Source of the DNA: an uncultured Clostridia bacterium
GTDB lineage: Bacteria > Bacillota > Clostridia > Oscillospirales > Ruminococcaceae
DNA length: 23,271 bases
Assembly: GCA_947632425.1 (NCBI GenBank)
Contig: CANRPG010000007.1
Span: forward strand, 1 to 23,271
Direction of reading: 5' to 3'
Position numbers and translations under genes: made by a program. Shown here piece by piece: positions 1 to 7,512 of the stretch (position 1 is its first letter; each line of letters begins with the position of its first letter). A model generated the notes under the pieces. The model did not search any database. It was given only the letters and a program-made list of their open reading frames with translations, and was not told the origin of the DNA.

Positions 1-621
1 CGAGAGTGCATGAAGAACGAAACCTTTGCAGAAATTGCCTCCACGCCTTCCGCCTGCCTTGAATACGGCAATCCGCCCTATAGGCGCTGGCTTTCAAACA
101 GCAATAAGCTGCTTGATAGCTGCGAGGGCGTGAACGGCGTTAAAACGGGCTTTACAGATAAAGCAGGCAGATGTCTTATTTCAAGCTGCGAAAGAAACGG
201 CGTTAAGCTTATTTGCGTAACGCTTGATGCGCCAAACGACTGGCAAGACCACAACCGTATGCTGAATTTCGGCTTTTCTCAGCTTGTGAACGTCTCGCCT
301 GAGTGCGATTACCGTGCGTTTTCGCTAAGTGTCGTAGGCGGCAAAACGCCCAACGTAATGTGCTCGGTCGTGGGCGAACCGTCAGTCACCCTGTATGCAA
401 ACGAGGCAGACAAAGTCAAAAGCGAAGTCATTCTGCCAAAGTTTTTATATGCGCCCATAGCGGCAGGGGAGAAAGTCGGCGAGATACGCTTCACGCTCGG
501 CGAAGATGTGGTGTACGTCTGCGATATATGCTCAAATGAGTATGTAGAAATGCAGAAGACCGAAAAGCAAAGTGCTATAGATAAGCTGAAAGACAAGCTG
601 GAAGATTTTATACACAGCTGA
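1..621 (+). CDS. dacF: D-alanyl-D-alanine carboxypeptidase (penicillin-binding protein, S11 family), 3' part
   Basis: This is the C-terminal part of a low-molecular-weight penicillin-binding protein that trims the terminal D-alanine from peptidoglycan stem peptides outside the membrane. The frame is open to the left edge (the codons before the first ATG read R-E-C), so the gene starts outside the window. The visible part carries the third active-site motif KTG within VNGVKTGFTDKAGRCL, about 40 residues in, then the D-x-x-x-x-R-x-x-x-x-L-x-F-G-F segment that ends the catalytic domain. A beta-rich PBP5-C-type domain and a charged amphipathic tail (KLKDKLEDFIHS), typical of membrane attachment, follow. 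The SxxK and SxN motifs lie upstream of the window. The family call is firm. The symbol dacF rather than dacA or dacB is inferred from the Gram-positive context. Confidence 0.9.
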   Translation, partial: RECMKNETFAEIASTPSACLEYGNPPYRRWLSNSNKLLDSCEGVNGVKTGFTDKAGRCLISSCERNGVKLICVTLDAPNDWQDHNRMLNFGFSQLVNVSPECDYRAFSLSVVGGKTPNVMCSVVGEPSVTLYANEADKVKSEVILPKFLYAPIAAGEKVGEIRFTLGEDVVYVCDICSNEYVEMQKTEKQSAIDKLKDKLEDFIHS

Positions 622-622
622 C

Positions 623-654
623 AGGGGAGCTAAGCTTCCCTTACATATTTTTTT
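623..654 (+). terminator. Probable intrinsic terminator after the carboxypeptidase gene
   Basis: AGGGGAGC (623-630), a TAA loop and GCTTCCCT (634-641) form an 8-bp stem with one G-T wobble. A run of seven T at 648-654 follows after a short gap. The gap between stem and T-run weakens the call. It lies between the carboxypeptidase stop and rluB. Confidence 0.5.
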
Positions 655-689
655 ACATCGCGGGGACGCGAGAAAGGACGGAAAAAGTC

Positions 690-1439
690 ATGGAAAAGGT
701 AAGAATACAGAAAATTATCTCCGATGCAGGGTATTGCTCTCGCAGAAAGGCAGAGGAGTATATAGCGGCAGGTAAAGTAAAAGTCAACGGCAGACCCTGT
801 TCTCTCGGCGATAAGGCTGACCCTATGAAAGACCTGATAACCGTTGACGGCGAAAGGATTTATGTAGAGCGCAAAAAGCAGTTTGTATACATAATGCTGC
901 ATAAACCGCGCGGCTACATAACCACCGCCAGCGATGAACTTGACCGCAAGTGCGTTACCGACTTGGTCGCAGATGTCGGCACGCGTGTTTACCCCATAGG
1001 CAGACTGGATAAGCAGTCGGAGGGGCTTTTGCTTCTGACAAACGACGGCAGCTTTGCCAACGAGATAATGCACCCTTCCAACCACGTTACCAAAACTTAC
1101 AGAGTAACAGTGCGCTCTATGCTTACAGATGAGATAGTGGTAAAGCTCTCCGAGGGCGTTGTTATAGATACCGGCAGAACGCTTCCCTGCACCGTTACAG
1201 TGCTTACAAACGAGCCTGACAGAGCGGTCATGCAAATGGTGATACGCGAGGGCAAGAACCGCCAGATACGCAAAATGTGCGAGGCGGTCGGTCTTGAAGT
1301 AGCTCGCCTCAAGCGCACCGCGATAGGCCTCGTAAAGCTGGGTATGCTGAAACCCGGCAGCTACCGCGAGCTTACTTCGGAAGAGGTAAGGGCTTTGCGT
1401 GCGGCGGCACAGAAAAAATCAAACGGAGGCAAACGGTAA
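690..1439 (+). CDS. rluB: Ribosomal large-subunit pseudouridine synthase, RluB/RsuA family
   Basis: It isomerises a specific uridine in rRNA to pseudouridine in the cytoplasm; RluB acts on helix 89 of 23S rRNA. The 249-residue protein has an N-terminal S4 RNA-binding domain (residues about 3-60, with SRRKAEEYIAAGKVKVNG). The RsuA-type catalytic domain follows, with the signature GRLDKQSEGLLLLTNDG, in which D107 is the expected catalytic aspartate, and the late motif EGKNRQIRKMCEAVG. Length matches the family (about 240-250). The ATG at 690 is preceded by AAAGGACGG at 674-682. The stop TAA shares its last base with the ATG of the next gene (TAATG), which suggests translational coupling. RsuA/RluE-like paralogues cannot be excluded, but RluB is the usual member in Firmicutes. 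Confidence 0.9.
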   Translation: MEKVRIQKIISDAGYCSRRKAEEYIAAGKVKVNGRPCSLGDKADPMKDLITVDGERIYVERKKQFVYIMLHKPRGYITTASDELDRKCVTDLVADVGTRVYPIGRLDKQSEGLLLLTNDGSFANEIMHPSNHVTKTYRVTVRSMLTDEIVVKLSEGVVIDTGRTLPCTVTVLTNEPDRAVMQMVIREGKNRQIRKMCEAVGLEVARLKRTAIGLVKLGMLKPGSYRELTSEEVRALRAAAQKKSNGGKR

Positions 1440-1819
1440 TGCTACAGATATTGCAGACAAGACATATAGAAAATTACAGCGATATTATAAATAAACTCGG
1501 TATTGAAAGCGATACCGTCAGCGTTGCCGAGGCTACCGAGCAGGACAAAGTGACAGGCTTTGGCGTATACTATATAGACTTTGACAAAATGGCGGTAGTC
1601 ATTCGCTATGCGAAGTATGACGACCTTATGCTTGCAGACGGCATCTACCGCAGTATACTTTTTATAGCGATGATGAAAGGCATAGAAAAGGCAGAATTTG
1701 TGCTTGACGGCGAAAAACTGTCCGCCGATGTTAAAAAGCTGCACCTTGCCGACGAAAATATGAAGATAGAAAGCATAAGCGAGATGCTTGACGGCTGCAA
1801 AAACTGCAAAAACGCTTGA
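1439..1819 (+). CDS. Uncharacterised small protein, possibly a reduced GNAT-fold domain
   Basis: No certain family was recognised. The 126-residue soluble protein overlaps the rluB stop by one base and ends just before a terminator, so it is the last gene of the rluB unit. The middle, with GFGVYYIDFDKMAVVIRY then DGIYRSILFIAMMKGIEKAE, has the spacing of a GNAT acetyltransferase core (central beta strands, then a helix), but no acetyl-CoA-binding R/Q-x-x-G-x-G/A loop is visible. The C-terminus is LDGCKNCKNA, a C-x-x-C pair that could bind metal. Coding is supported by the coupled start and by codon use like the neighbours. The GNAT relation is only an impression from strand and helix spacing. 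Confidence 0.7.
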   Translation: MLQILQTRHIENYSDIINKLGIESDTVSVAEATEQDKVTGFGVYYIDFDKMAVVIRYAKYDDLMLADGIYRSILFIAMMKGIEKAEFVLDGEKLSADVKKLHLADENMKIESISEMLDGCKNCKNA

Positions 1820-1833
1820 ATACTTAAATAAAG

Positions 1834-1859
1834 ACAGATGTTTTGCGCATCTGTTTTTT
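1834..1859 (+). terminator. Intrinsic terminator ending the rluB unit
   Basis: ACAGATG (1834-1840) pairs perfectly with CATCTGT (1848-1854) across a 7-nt loop and is followed at once by a run of six T (1854-1859). It lies 15 bp after the stop of the small hypothetical gene and directly before a promoter. Confidence 0.85.
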
Positions 1860-1871
1860 GTTTTGTACTGC

Positions 1872-1914
1872 TTGACTTTTTTTCATTTTGTGGTATAATA
1901 TAATTTGGTATAAT
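1872..1914 (+). promoter_or_regulatory. Sigma-A-type promoter(s) for the tepA block
   Basis: TTGACT at 1872-1877 is separated by 16 bp from TATAAT at 1894-1899, which carries the extended -10 element TGG just before it. A second TGG-TATAAT sits 15 bp downstream (1909-1914), giving a possible tandem start without a good -35. The promoter follows the terminator at 1834-1859 and precedes the protease gene by about 70 bp. Confidence 0.8.
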
Positions 1915-1939
1915 AGCAAAGTGCGCTAAAAGCATATTT

Positions 1940-1978
1940 TCGCCCCGAAAGGTTAGAATAATCCGTGAAAAGGGGCGA
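1940..1978 (+). promoter_or_regulatory. Leader inverted repeat covering the tepA Shine-Dalgarno
   Basis: TCGCCCC (1940-1946) can pair with GGGGCGA (1972-1978). The right arm overlaps the likely ribosome binding site AGGGG (1971-1975) of the gene starting at 1983. The 25-nt interior has a second weak pairing (GGTTA with TAATCC, one bulge). If formed in the mRNA, the stem would hide the ribosome binding site. This is a seven-pair GC-rich stem and could be chance. Confidence 0.35.
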
Positions 1979-1982
1979 TATA

Positions 1983-2669
1983 ATGTGTAAAGAAAACACC
2001 TGCGAGGAAAACGAGGATATAGAGCGCATAGAATCAGTAGGCGAGGTCATCTCGCACAATGCAAAGCACCTGATACACTGCCTTAGCATAATAGGTCAGG
2101 TCGAGGGTCACTATATTCTCCCACCGCAGAATAAAACCACAAAATACGAGCATATAATACCTGCACTTGTTGCCATTGAGCAGGATCTTTCAATAGAGGG
2201 GCTCGTGATAATACTCAACACCGTCGGCGGCGATGTTGAGGCAGGGCTTGCTATAGCAGAGCTCGTCGCAAGTATGAAAACGCCAACCGTTTCGCTGGTC
2301 GTCGGCGGAGGACATTCGATAGGCGTGCCGCTCAGCGTGTGTGCAAAACGCTCGTTTATAGTGCCGACAGCTACCATGACCATTCACCCCGTGCGTATGA
2401 ACGGCACACTGCTCGGTATTCCGCAAACGCTTTCATATTTTGATAAAATGCAGGAAAGAATAGTGCGCTTCGTTACCGAAAATTCGCGCATTACAGAAAA
2501 GCGCTTCCGCCAGCTTATGATGACCACCGGAGAGCTTGTTATGGACGTAGGCACGGTGCTTGACGGGAAAGATGCTGTAAAAGAGGGGCTTATTGACGAG
2601 CTGGGCGGACTTTCGCAGGCGATAGAATGCCTCTACCACATTATTGAAAGCGAACCGAAGGTGTACTGA
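1983..2669 (+). CDS. tepA: ClpP-fold serine protease, TepA (translocation-enhancing protein) type
   Basis: A cytoplasmic ClpP/crotonase-fold peptidase of the TepA type; in Bacillus subtilis TepA (YmfB) was linked to protein export and its gene lies near spoIIIE, as here. With the start at 1983 the protein is 228 residues. It shows the oxyanion-loop motif NTVGGDVEAGLAIAE (residues about 79-93), the nucleophile region GGGHSIGVPLS (Ser about 112) and MTIHP (His about 135), as in ClpP. The C-terminal part has the usual D-G-x-x-A-x-x-x-G-L-I-D ending. A GTG at 1965 would add six residues, but ATG 1983 has AGGGG 7 nt upstream and is preferred. ClpP proper is less likely: the N-terminus is longer, the sequence diverges, and the ylzJ-uppP-ftsK neighbourhood fits TepA. 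Confidence 0.85.
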   Translation: MCKENTCEENEDIERIESVGEVISHNAKHLIHCLSIIGQVEGHYILPPQNKTTKYEHIIPALVAIEQDLSIEGLVIILNTVGGDVEAGLAIAELVASMKTPTVSLVVGGGHSIGVPLSVCAKRSFIVPTATMTIHPVRMNGTLLGIPQTLSYFDKMQERIVRFVTENSRITEKRFRQLMMTTGELVMDVGTVLDGKDAVKEGLIDELGGLSQAIECLYHIIESEPKVY

Positions 2670-2670
2670 T

Positions 2671-2787
2671 ATGCTGTATACGATAATATCACTGGAAGAT
2701 GTTTTGTGCGAAAATAATAATATAAAGGCGGCAGATGATTTTTTCTCGACCGACCCATATGAATATCTTGACTTGCTAAGCAGATAA
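2671..2787 (+). CDS. YlzJ-like small protein
   Basis: A 38-residue ORF starts one base after the tepA stop. It has GAAGG (2657-2661) 9 nt before its ATG. The sequence begins MLYTIISLEDVL and is acidic (DDFFSTDPYEYLDLL). The opening L-Y-T-I-I-x-x-E-x-V resembles the YlzJ-like family of short Firmicutes proteins, which in Bacillus subtilis is encoded next to tepA and spoIIIE; that conserved pairing is the main support. The function is unknown. It is half the usual length of YlzJ (about 70 residues), so it may be a short variant. Translation with tepA would be coupled. Confidence 0.65.
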   Translation: MLYTIISLEDVLCENNNIKAADDFFSTDPYEYLDLLSR

Positions 2788-2820
2788 CAGATATATAAAG
2801 ACAATTGAGAGGAGCATAAT

Positions 2821-3687
2821 ATGGACATTCTTAATACTATAGTGCAGGCGATAATACAGGGGCTGACCGAATTTCTGCCGGTCTCCAGCTCGGGGCATCT
2901 GTCGCTGTATCAGCACTTTACGGGCAAAAGCGGCGAGGGAGCACTGATGCTGTCGGTATTTTTGCATATGGGCACACTGCTGGCGGTAATAATAGCATTC
3001 CGCGATACAATATGGGCGCTGATAAAAGAACTCGGCGCGCTTATCAGAGATGTTTTCAAAGGCAGATTCAAGTGGAAAGAAATGAACGGCGAGCGCAGGC
3101 TCATCTTCATGCTGATATTCTCCACCGCCGTGCTGATACCGTTTTATTTCTTCAAAGACTTTTTCGAGGGCGTCAGCGAGGACAGCAGTGTAATGGTCGA
3201 GGGCTTCTGCTTTTTGTATACATCGCTTATCCTGTTTTTGTCTGACAGATTCTGCAACGGCAAGAAAGTGCCAAAAGATATAACGGTGAAAGACTCGCTG
3301 GTGGTAGGCGCGTTTCAGGGCGTTGCACTGCTGCCGGGCGTGTCGCGTTCGGGTTCTACCATATCTTCGGGTCTGCTGTGCGGATTTTCAAGAGATACCG
3401 CTGTAAGATACGCATTTATCCTCGGCATACCTGCAATATTCGGCGGCGGTCTGCTTGAAGCGGCAGATGCTGTAAAATCAAACGTTTCGTTTGACCCGTT
3501 GTGCCTCGTGGTAGGCTTTGTGGTAGCCGCTATCGTGGGTCTTTTGTCTATAAAAATGGTGTCTTGGCTTTTAAAGAGCAATAAATTCAAGATATTTGCA
3601 ATATATACGCTGGTGCTGGGTCTGGCAGTAATAGGCGTTTCAATATACGAAGTCGTAACGGGCGAGCCCGTAGTTATAAACATATAA
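2821..3687 (+). CDS. uppP: Undecaprenyl-diphosphatase (UppP/BacA family)
   Basis: An integral membrane phosphatase that converts undecaprenyl diphosphate to the monophosphate, recycling the lipid carrier for peptidoglycan and other surface polymers and giving bacitracin tolerance. The 288-residue protein has the first active-site motif GLTEFLPVSSSGHLSL at residues 14-29 (E17, H26) and the second, PGVSRSGST, around R176. Multiple hydrophobic segments run along its length. The (E/Q)xxxE motif is the Q form (Q13 to E17), which is an accepted variant. The start ATG has GAGAGGAG about 7 nt upstream. Length is slightly above the 265-275 common in the family. It sits between ylzJ-like and ftsK on the same strand. 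Confidence 0.95.
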   Translation: MDILNTIVQAIIQGLTEFLPVSSSGHLSLYQHFTGKSGEGALMLSVFLHMGTLLAVIIAFRDTIWALIKELGALIRDVFKGRFKWKEMNGERRLIFMLIFSTAVLIPFYFFKDFFEGVSEDSSVMVEGFCFLYTSLILFLSDRFCNGKKVPKDITVKDSLVVGAFQGVALLPGVSRSGSTISSGLLCGFSRDTAVRYAFILGIPAIFGGGLLEAADAVKSNVSFDPLCLVVGFVVAAIVGLLSIKMVSWLLKSNKFKIFAIYTLVLGLAVIGVSIYEVVTGEPVVINI

Positions 3688-3729
3688 AATATATAAAAGA
3701 GAAGTACAAAAGAAAGGACGGCTGATGCA

Positions 3730-6327
3730 ATGGCTCAGCAGAATAAAACGGCATCGCAGCGCTCGTCTGCAAAGCAGTCGGCAGCTTCGGGCAAAAAGCC
3801 TGCCGCTAAAAAGACAGCAGATGTCGGTTTTACTGCCGAAAAAAGGCGAAAACTGTCGCTTATACTGTTTTTCTACGGCGTGCTTACAGTCTTTATAACA
3901 TTTATAAAAGGCGCAGGTTTCTGGACTACTCTGCACAACATTACCTTCGGAATGTTCGGCGGCACAGCATTTATATACGCGCCGCTTGTGATATACATAT
4001 CGATAATGATAGCCACCGAAAAAACACGCAGCGATGTTATTGTAAAGCTCATTCAGGGCGTTCTGGTAATACTGCTTTTCAGCGGACTTTTCCAGATACT
4101 TGCAGTCGGCAGTGTTGAAGGCAAGACCGCGGCGCTTATGGTGAAGGGGCTTTACAGAGACGGCGTGAACAGAAAAGGCGGCGGCGTTATGAGCATTATC
4201 TTCGGCGGTCTGCTGCTGAAAGTGTTCAGGCGTGTCGGCGCTACCATTATAATAATACTGCTCACCTTGTTTTTCTTTATAATGCTCTCCGGCTGGACAT
4301 TGCCGCAGGTGTGGGGATTTGTCTCAAAGCCGTTCAAGGCTATATATGAGGCTTTTAATGAGCAGAGCGAGCAGCGAAGTGAACGCCCCGTGCGCGTAAA
4401 AGAAAAGCCTGTGACCGAGCAGAAGGTAACGCGCGAAGAAAACAAGAAAAAGCGCGTAGATATTGCAAAATATTATACCGAGGATCTCGATGACGAGAAC
4501 GACGACGTTTTCATGGCAGATATGGGGTACGAGGGCTTTACATCTGTAGATGAGCTTGACAAGAGCGAGGATCTTGATATAGTGCTTCCGCCAAGACCTT
4601 TCGGCCCCAAGCCCCCAAAGAAAGACTATTTTGAAGAAGTGGACAAGCTTCGCGAGTCCAGACAAGGCAGCAAACAAGGCAAGTCGTCCGTCACAAGCGA
4701 TGATATAACACAGCCTGATTTTTCGGCTATCGAAGAGCAGGCAAAGCAGATGCAGGAGCTTATTGACCGCAATACCGAAGAACCTGTTTACGATGAAGAT
4801 GAGATGTATTTTGAGCCGAGCGGTCAGTCGTCTTTTTTAGACAGCAAAAAGGTCGAAAAACCGCAGCAGCTGCCGCCTATATCTCTTCTGGAAGATGCCA
4901 ATAAAAAGATAAATTCTTCAGCGACCGATGCCGAGAGCCAGCAAAGGGCAGTAACACTTGTTGAAACGCTTAAAAGCTTCGGCGTGCTTACAAGGGTGGT
5001 AGGCATAAGCCGCGGACCTTCGGTTACAAGATATGAATTGCAGCCTGCCGCAGGCGTGAGGGTATCAAAAATAACCAACCTTGCAGATGATATTGCTCTC
5101 AACCTCGCTGCCGAGGGCGTAAGAATTGAAGCGCCTATACCCGGCAAGCAGGCGGTGGGAATAGAGCTTTCCAACACCACAAGAGAAACGGTCTCGATAA
5201 AAGAGCTGATAGACAGCGAAGAATTTCGCAGCGCAAAAGGCAAACTGTGCTTCGCGGTCGGCAGGAATATCGAGGGCAGTATTGTTATGGGCGATATACG
5301 CAAAATGCCGCATCTGCTCATAGCAGGCACTACAGGTTCGGGTAAGTCTGTGTTCACAAACTCTATCATAATGAACATACTTTACCGCGCCACTTCCGAT
5401 GAAGTAAAGCTTATGCTTATAGACCCAAAACAGGTCGAATTTCCTATATATAACGGTATACCGCACCTTATCGCGCCCGTTATTACAGAGCCGAGAAAAG
5501 CGGCAGGCGCGCTGGGCTGGGCAGTCACAGAAATGACAAGACGATACAGCCTTTTCAGCGATAATTCGGTTCGTGAGTTCAACGATTATAACAAGCTTGC
5601 CTCGCAGACCGAAGGCATGGAAAAACTGCCGCATATAGTTATAGTTATAGACGAGCTTGCCGACCTTATGATGGCAGCCGCGCGCGAGGTAGAAGACTCT
5701 ATTTGCCGTATAGCGCAGCTTGCAAGAGCCGCAGGTATGCACCTTATAATCGCAACGCAATCGCCGCGTGTAGACGTCGTAACAGGTCTTATCAAAGCGA
5801 ATATGCCTTCGAGAGTCGCGCTCAAAGTTTCAAATAATACCGATTCACGTATCATTCTTGACGAGGGCGGCGCTGAAAAGCTTCTCGGCAACGGCGACCT
5901 GCTCTTCAAACCCGTGGGTCTAGATAAACCCAAGAGAATACAGGGCAGCTATGTCAGCACCTCTGAGGTAAAAGCGGTAGTTAAGTTCCTTAAAAATCAG
6001 CAGACCGCAACTTACGACGAAGAAGTGCTTGACGGCATAGAAAAGAATATCCCCGTTCCCAAGGGCGAAAAACCGCAGGCCGACTTTGATATTGATTCTT
6101 CCAAGGGCGATGATATGCTTGAAGCGGCAATAAAAGTCGTAGTAGAAAACCAACAGGCTTCAACATCGTTCTTGCAGAGAAAACTCAACCTCGGCTATGC
6201 AAGAGCAGCGCGAATAATGGACACTATGGAAACTATGGGAATAGTAGGCCCTGCCGTGGGCGCAAAACCGCGCGAGGTCAAAATGACTCTCTCGCAGTGG
6301 CAGGAGCGCGAGGCAATGCGCGAATGA
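3730..6327 (+). CDS. ftsK: DNA translocase FtsK/SpoIIIE
   Basis: An ATP-driven double-stranded DNA pump at the division septum that clears chromosome ends and helps dimer resolution; SpoIIIE forms do the same during sporulation. The 865-residue protein has a basic N-terminus (1-42), about four to five membrane segments (within 43-60, 74-95, 103-125, 152-190) and a charged acidic linker (about 200-380). The alpha/beta motor follows, with Walker A GTTGSGKS at 533-540 and Walker B IVIVIDELADLM with D641. The C-terminal winged-helix gamma domain, which reads KOPS/SRS sequences, lies at about 790-860 (TSFLQRKLNLGYARAARIMD). The start at 3730 has GAAAGGA about 11 nt upstream. The stop overlaps the next ATG (ATGA). 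FtsK and SpoIIIE cannot be separated from sequence alone. Confidence 0.95.
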   Translation: MAQQNKTASQRSSAKQSAASGKKPAAKKTADVGFTAEKRRKLSLILFFYGVLTVFITFIKGAGFWTTLHNITFGMFGGTAFIYAPLVIYISIMIATEKTRSDVIVKLIQGVLVILLFSGLFQILAVGSVEGKTAALMVKGLYRDGVNRKGGGVMSIIFGGLLLKVFRRVGATIIIILLTLFFFIMLSGWTLPQVWGFVSKPFKAIYEAFNEQSEQRSERPVRVKEKPVTEQKVTREENKKKRVDIAKYYTEDLDDENDDVFMADMGYEGFTSVDELDKSEDLDIVLPPRPFGPKPPKKDYFEEVDKLRESRQGSKQGKSSVTSDDITQPDFSAIEEQAKQMQELIDRNTEEPVYDEDEMYFEPSGQSSFLDSKKVEKPQQLPPISLLEDANKKINSSATDAESQQRAVTLVETLKSFGVLTRVVGISRGPSVTRYELQPAAGVRVSKITNLADDIALNLAAEGVRIEAPIPGKQAVGIELSNTTRETVSIKELIDSEEFRSAKGKLCFAVGRNIEGSIVMGDIRKMPHLLIAGTTGSGKSVFTNSIIMNILYRATSDEVKLMLIDPKQVEFPIYNGIPHLIAPVITEPRKAAGALGWAVTEMTRRYSLFSDNSVREFNDYNKLASQTEGMEKLPHIVIVIDELADLMMAAAREVEDSICRIAQLARAAGMHLIIATQSPRVDVVTGLIKANMPSRVALKVSNNTDSRIILDEGGAEKLLGNGDLLFKPVGLDKPKRIQGSYVSTSEVKAVVKFLKNQQTATYDEEVLDGIEKNIPVPKGEKPQADFDIDSSKGDDMLEAAIKVVVENQQASTSFLQRKLNLGYARAARIMDTMETMGIVGPAVGAKPREVKMTLSQWQEREAMRE

Positions 6328-7286
6328 AACGCACAAACTCCGAGCAGAGCGGCGCACAAAAATTATATGCCGCAATAGGTATCATAGTAGTCGTTGCCGT
6401 ACTCACCATGCAGGCGCTTATGCATTTCGGCGTTATAACGGGCAGTCAGCTGTCAGCGTTTTTCAGACTTTCAGAAAAGCCCGTAAGCGACGATCTTTCA
6501 GTACATTTTGTAGATGTAGGTCAGGGCGACTGCGAACTTATTGTATGCAACGGCGAGGCTTGCCTTATTGACTGCGGCGAGCAGAATATGGCGACAAAAG
6601 TGAAAGGGTATCTCTCACAGCAGGGGATAGAAAAGCTCAAATATCTGATAATTTCGCACCAGCATACCGACCATATGGGCAGCGCAGCCGACATTCTGGA
6701 GTATGTAAAAGTTGATAAAGTGATAATGCCCGATATCCCCGATGAGCTTATCCCGACTAATACCGTTTATGAAGATTTTTTAGATACCGCCGATAGGCTG
6801 GGCGCGCAGATCTACACCGCAAAAGAAGAAACACTGGAGCTCGGCGGCTGTGAGATACATATACTTCCGCAAAGTTTTCATGAAGAATATGAAAGCCTGA
6901 ACGACTATTCACTGTGCGTGAAAGCTGTGTATAAAAACGTATCTTTCCTGTTTACGGGCGATGCCGAAACCGCCGAGGAGCAAAATATCCTGCAAAGCGG
7001 TTTCGATATTTCGGCAGATGTGCTTAAAGTGGGGCACCATGGCTCTTCTGGTTCTTGCAGCGATGAATTTCTGTCTGCCGTGGGCGCTGAGTATGCCGTT
7101 ATAGAAGTCGGCGTGGGCAACGATTACGGTCACCCCACAAAGGCGGCGCTTTCGCGGTTGGGGGAGCATTGCAAACATATATACCGCACCGATATAAACG
7201 GCAGCGTTGTTATCCGTACAGACGGCGAAAATATTGAAGTACAGTGCGAAAAAGAAGATGCAAACTATGGAAGATCAGAGCAGTAA
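6324..7286 (+). CDS. ComEC/Rec2-like metallo-beta-lactamase-fold hydrolase, membrane anchored
   Basis: A 320-residue protein with one N-terminal membrane segment (residues about 15-38) and an extracytoplasmic metallo-beta-lactamase domain of the stand-alone ComEC type. Motifs seen are VDVGQGDCELI after the membrane segment, the metal-binding HQHTDH at 112-117, TGDAE with D213, VGHHGSSGS with H238 and H239, and a final GHPTKAAL. The ComEC channel (competence) domain is absent, so this is not the full DNA-uptake protein; related soluble forms are suspected nucleases or phosphodiesterases. An upstream start at 6297 is possible in frame, but ATG 6324 overlaps the ftsK stop in the classic ATGA arrangement and puts the membrane segment near the N-terminus. 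It overlaps the following DUF3006 gene, its usual partner. Confidence 0.85.
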   Translation: MKRTNSEQSGAQKLYAAIGIIVVVAVLTMQALMHFGVITGSQLSAFFRLSEKPVSDDLSVHFVDVGQGDCELIVCNGEACLIDCGEQNMATKVKGYLSQQGIEKLKYLIISHQHTDHMGSAADILEYVKVDKVIMPDIPDELIPTNTVYEDFLDTADRLGAQIYTAKEETLELGGCEIHILPQSFHEEYESLNDYSLCVKAVYKNVSFLFTGDAETAEEQNILQSGFDISADVLKVGHHGSSGSCSDEFLSAVGAEYAVIEVGVGNDYGHPTKAALSRLGEHCKHIYRTDINGSVVIRTDGENIEVQCEKEDANYGRSEQ

Positions 7287-7497
7287 AATATATTCCGTGG
7301 CCGAGATAGCTGACGGTAAGGTAAAGCTTTTAAGCCAGAGCGGCAAGGCTTTGTATCTTGAAAAAAGCGCGCTTCCGCCTAATATCAGAGAGGGCGATAT
7401 GCTGCGGTTTGACGGCGAGGTCAGCAAAGATAAAGCAGCCACCGCCGCACGCAGAAAAAGTATAAAACATAAAGCTGACAGACTTATAAAAAAGTGA
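7258..7497 (+). CDS. DUF3006-family small protein
   Basis: A 79-residue basic protein whose gene starts inside the end of the metallo-beta-lactamase-fold gene. Two in-frame ATGs (7258 and 7267) are close together; AAGAAG before 7267 makes either usable. The pattern S-V-A-E-I-A-D-G-K-V-K-L-L, then E-K-S-A-L-P-x-x-I-R-E-G-D-M-L-R-F-D-G matches the small beta-barrel DUF3006 family (a 'DRIEGDKAVLE' and 'GDVL' type protein). That family is typically encoded beside ComEC-like metallo-beta-lactamase-fold proteins, as here. The C-terminus is strongly basic (RRKSIKHKADRLIKK) and could bind nucleic acid. The overlap of about 20-29 bp indicates coupled translation. The function is unknown. Confidence 0.75.
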   Translation: MQTMEDQSSKIYSVAEIADGKVKLLSQSGKALYLEKSALPPNIREGDMLRFDGEVSKDKAATAARRKSIKHKADRLIKK

Positions 7498-7512
7498 GAG
7501 GAAGTCTTTAAA

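Noticed and set aside
630..1235. Minus-strand ORF of 201 residues over rluB
   Set aside because: Antisense to a well-supported pseudouridine synthase; no domain and no start signal.
1965..1982. GTG start six codons upstream for tepA
   Set aside because: ATG 1983 has AGGGG at 7 nt spacing; the GTG has only AAAGG about 13 nt away.
5065..5760. Long minus-strand ORF (231 residues) inside ftsK
   Set aside because: It is antisense to the conserved FtsK motor domain with clear motifs; the composition is that of a shadow frame and no ribosome binding site is present.
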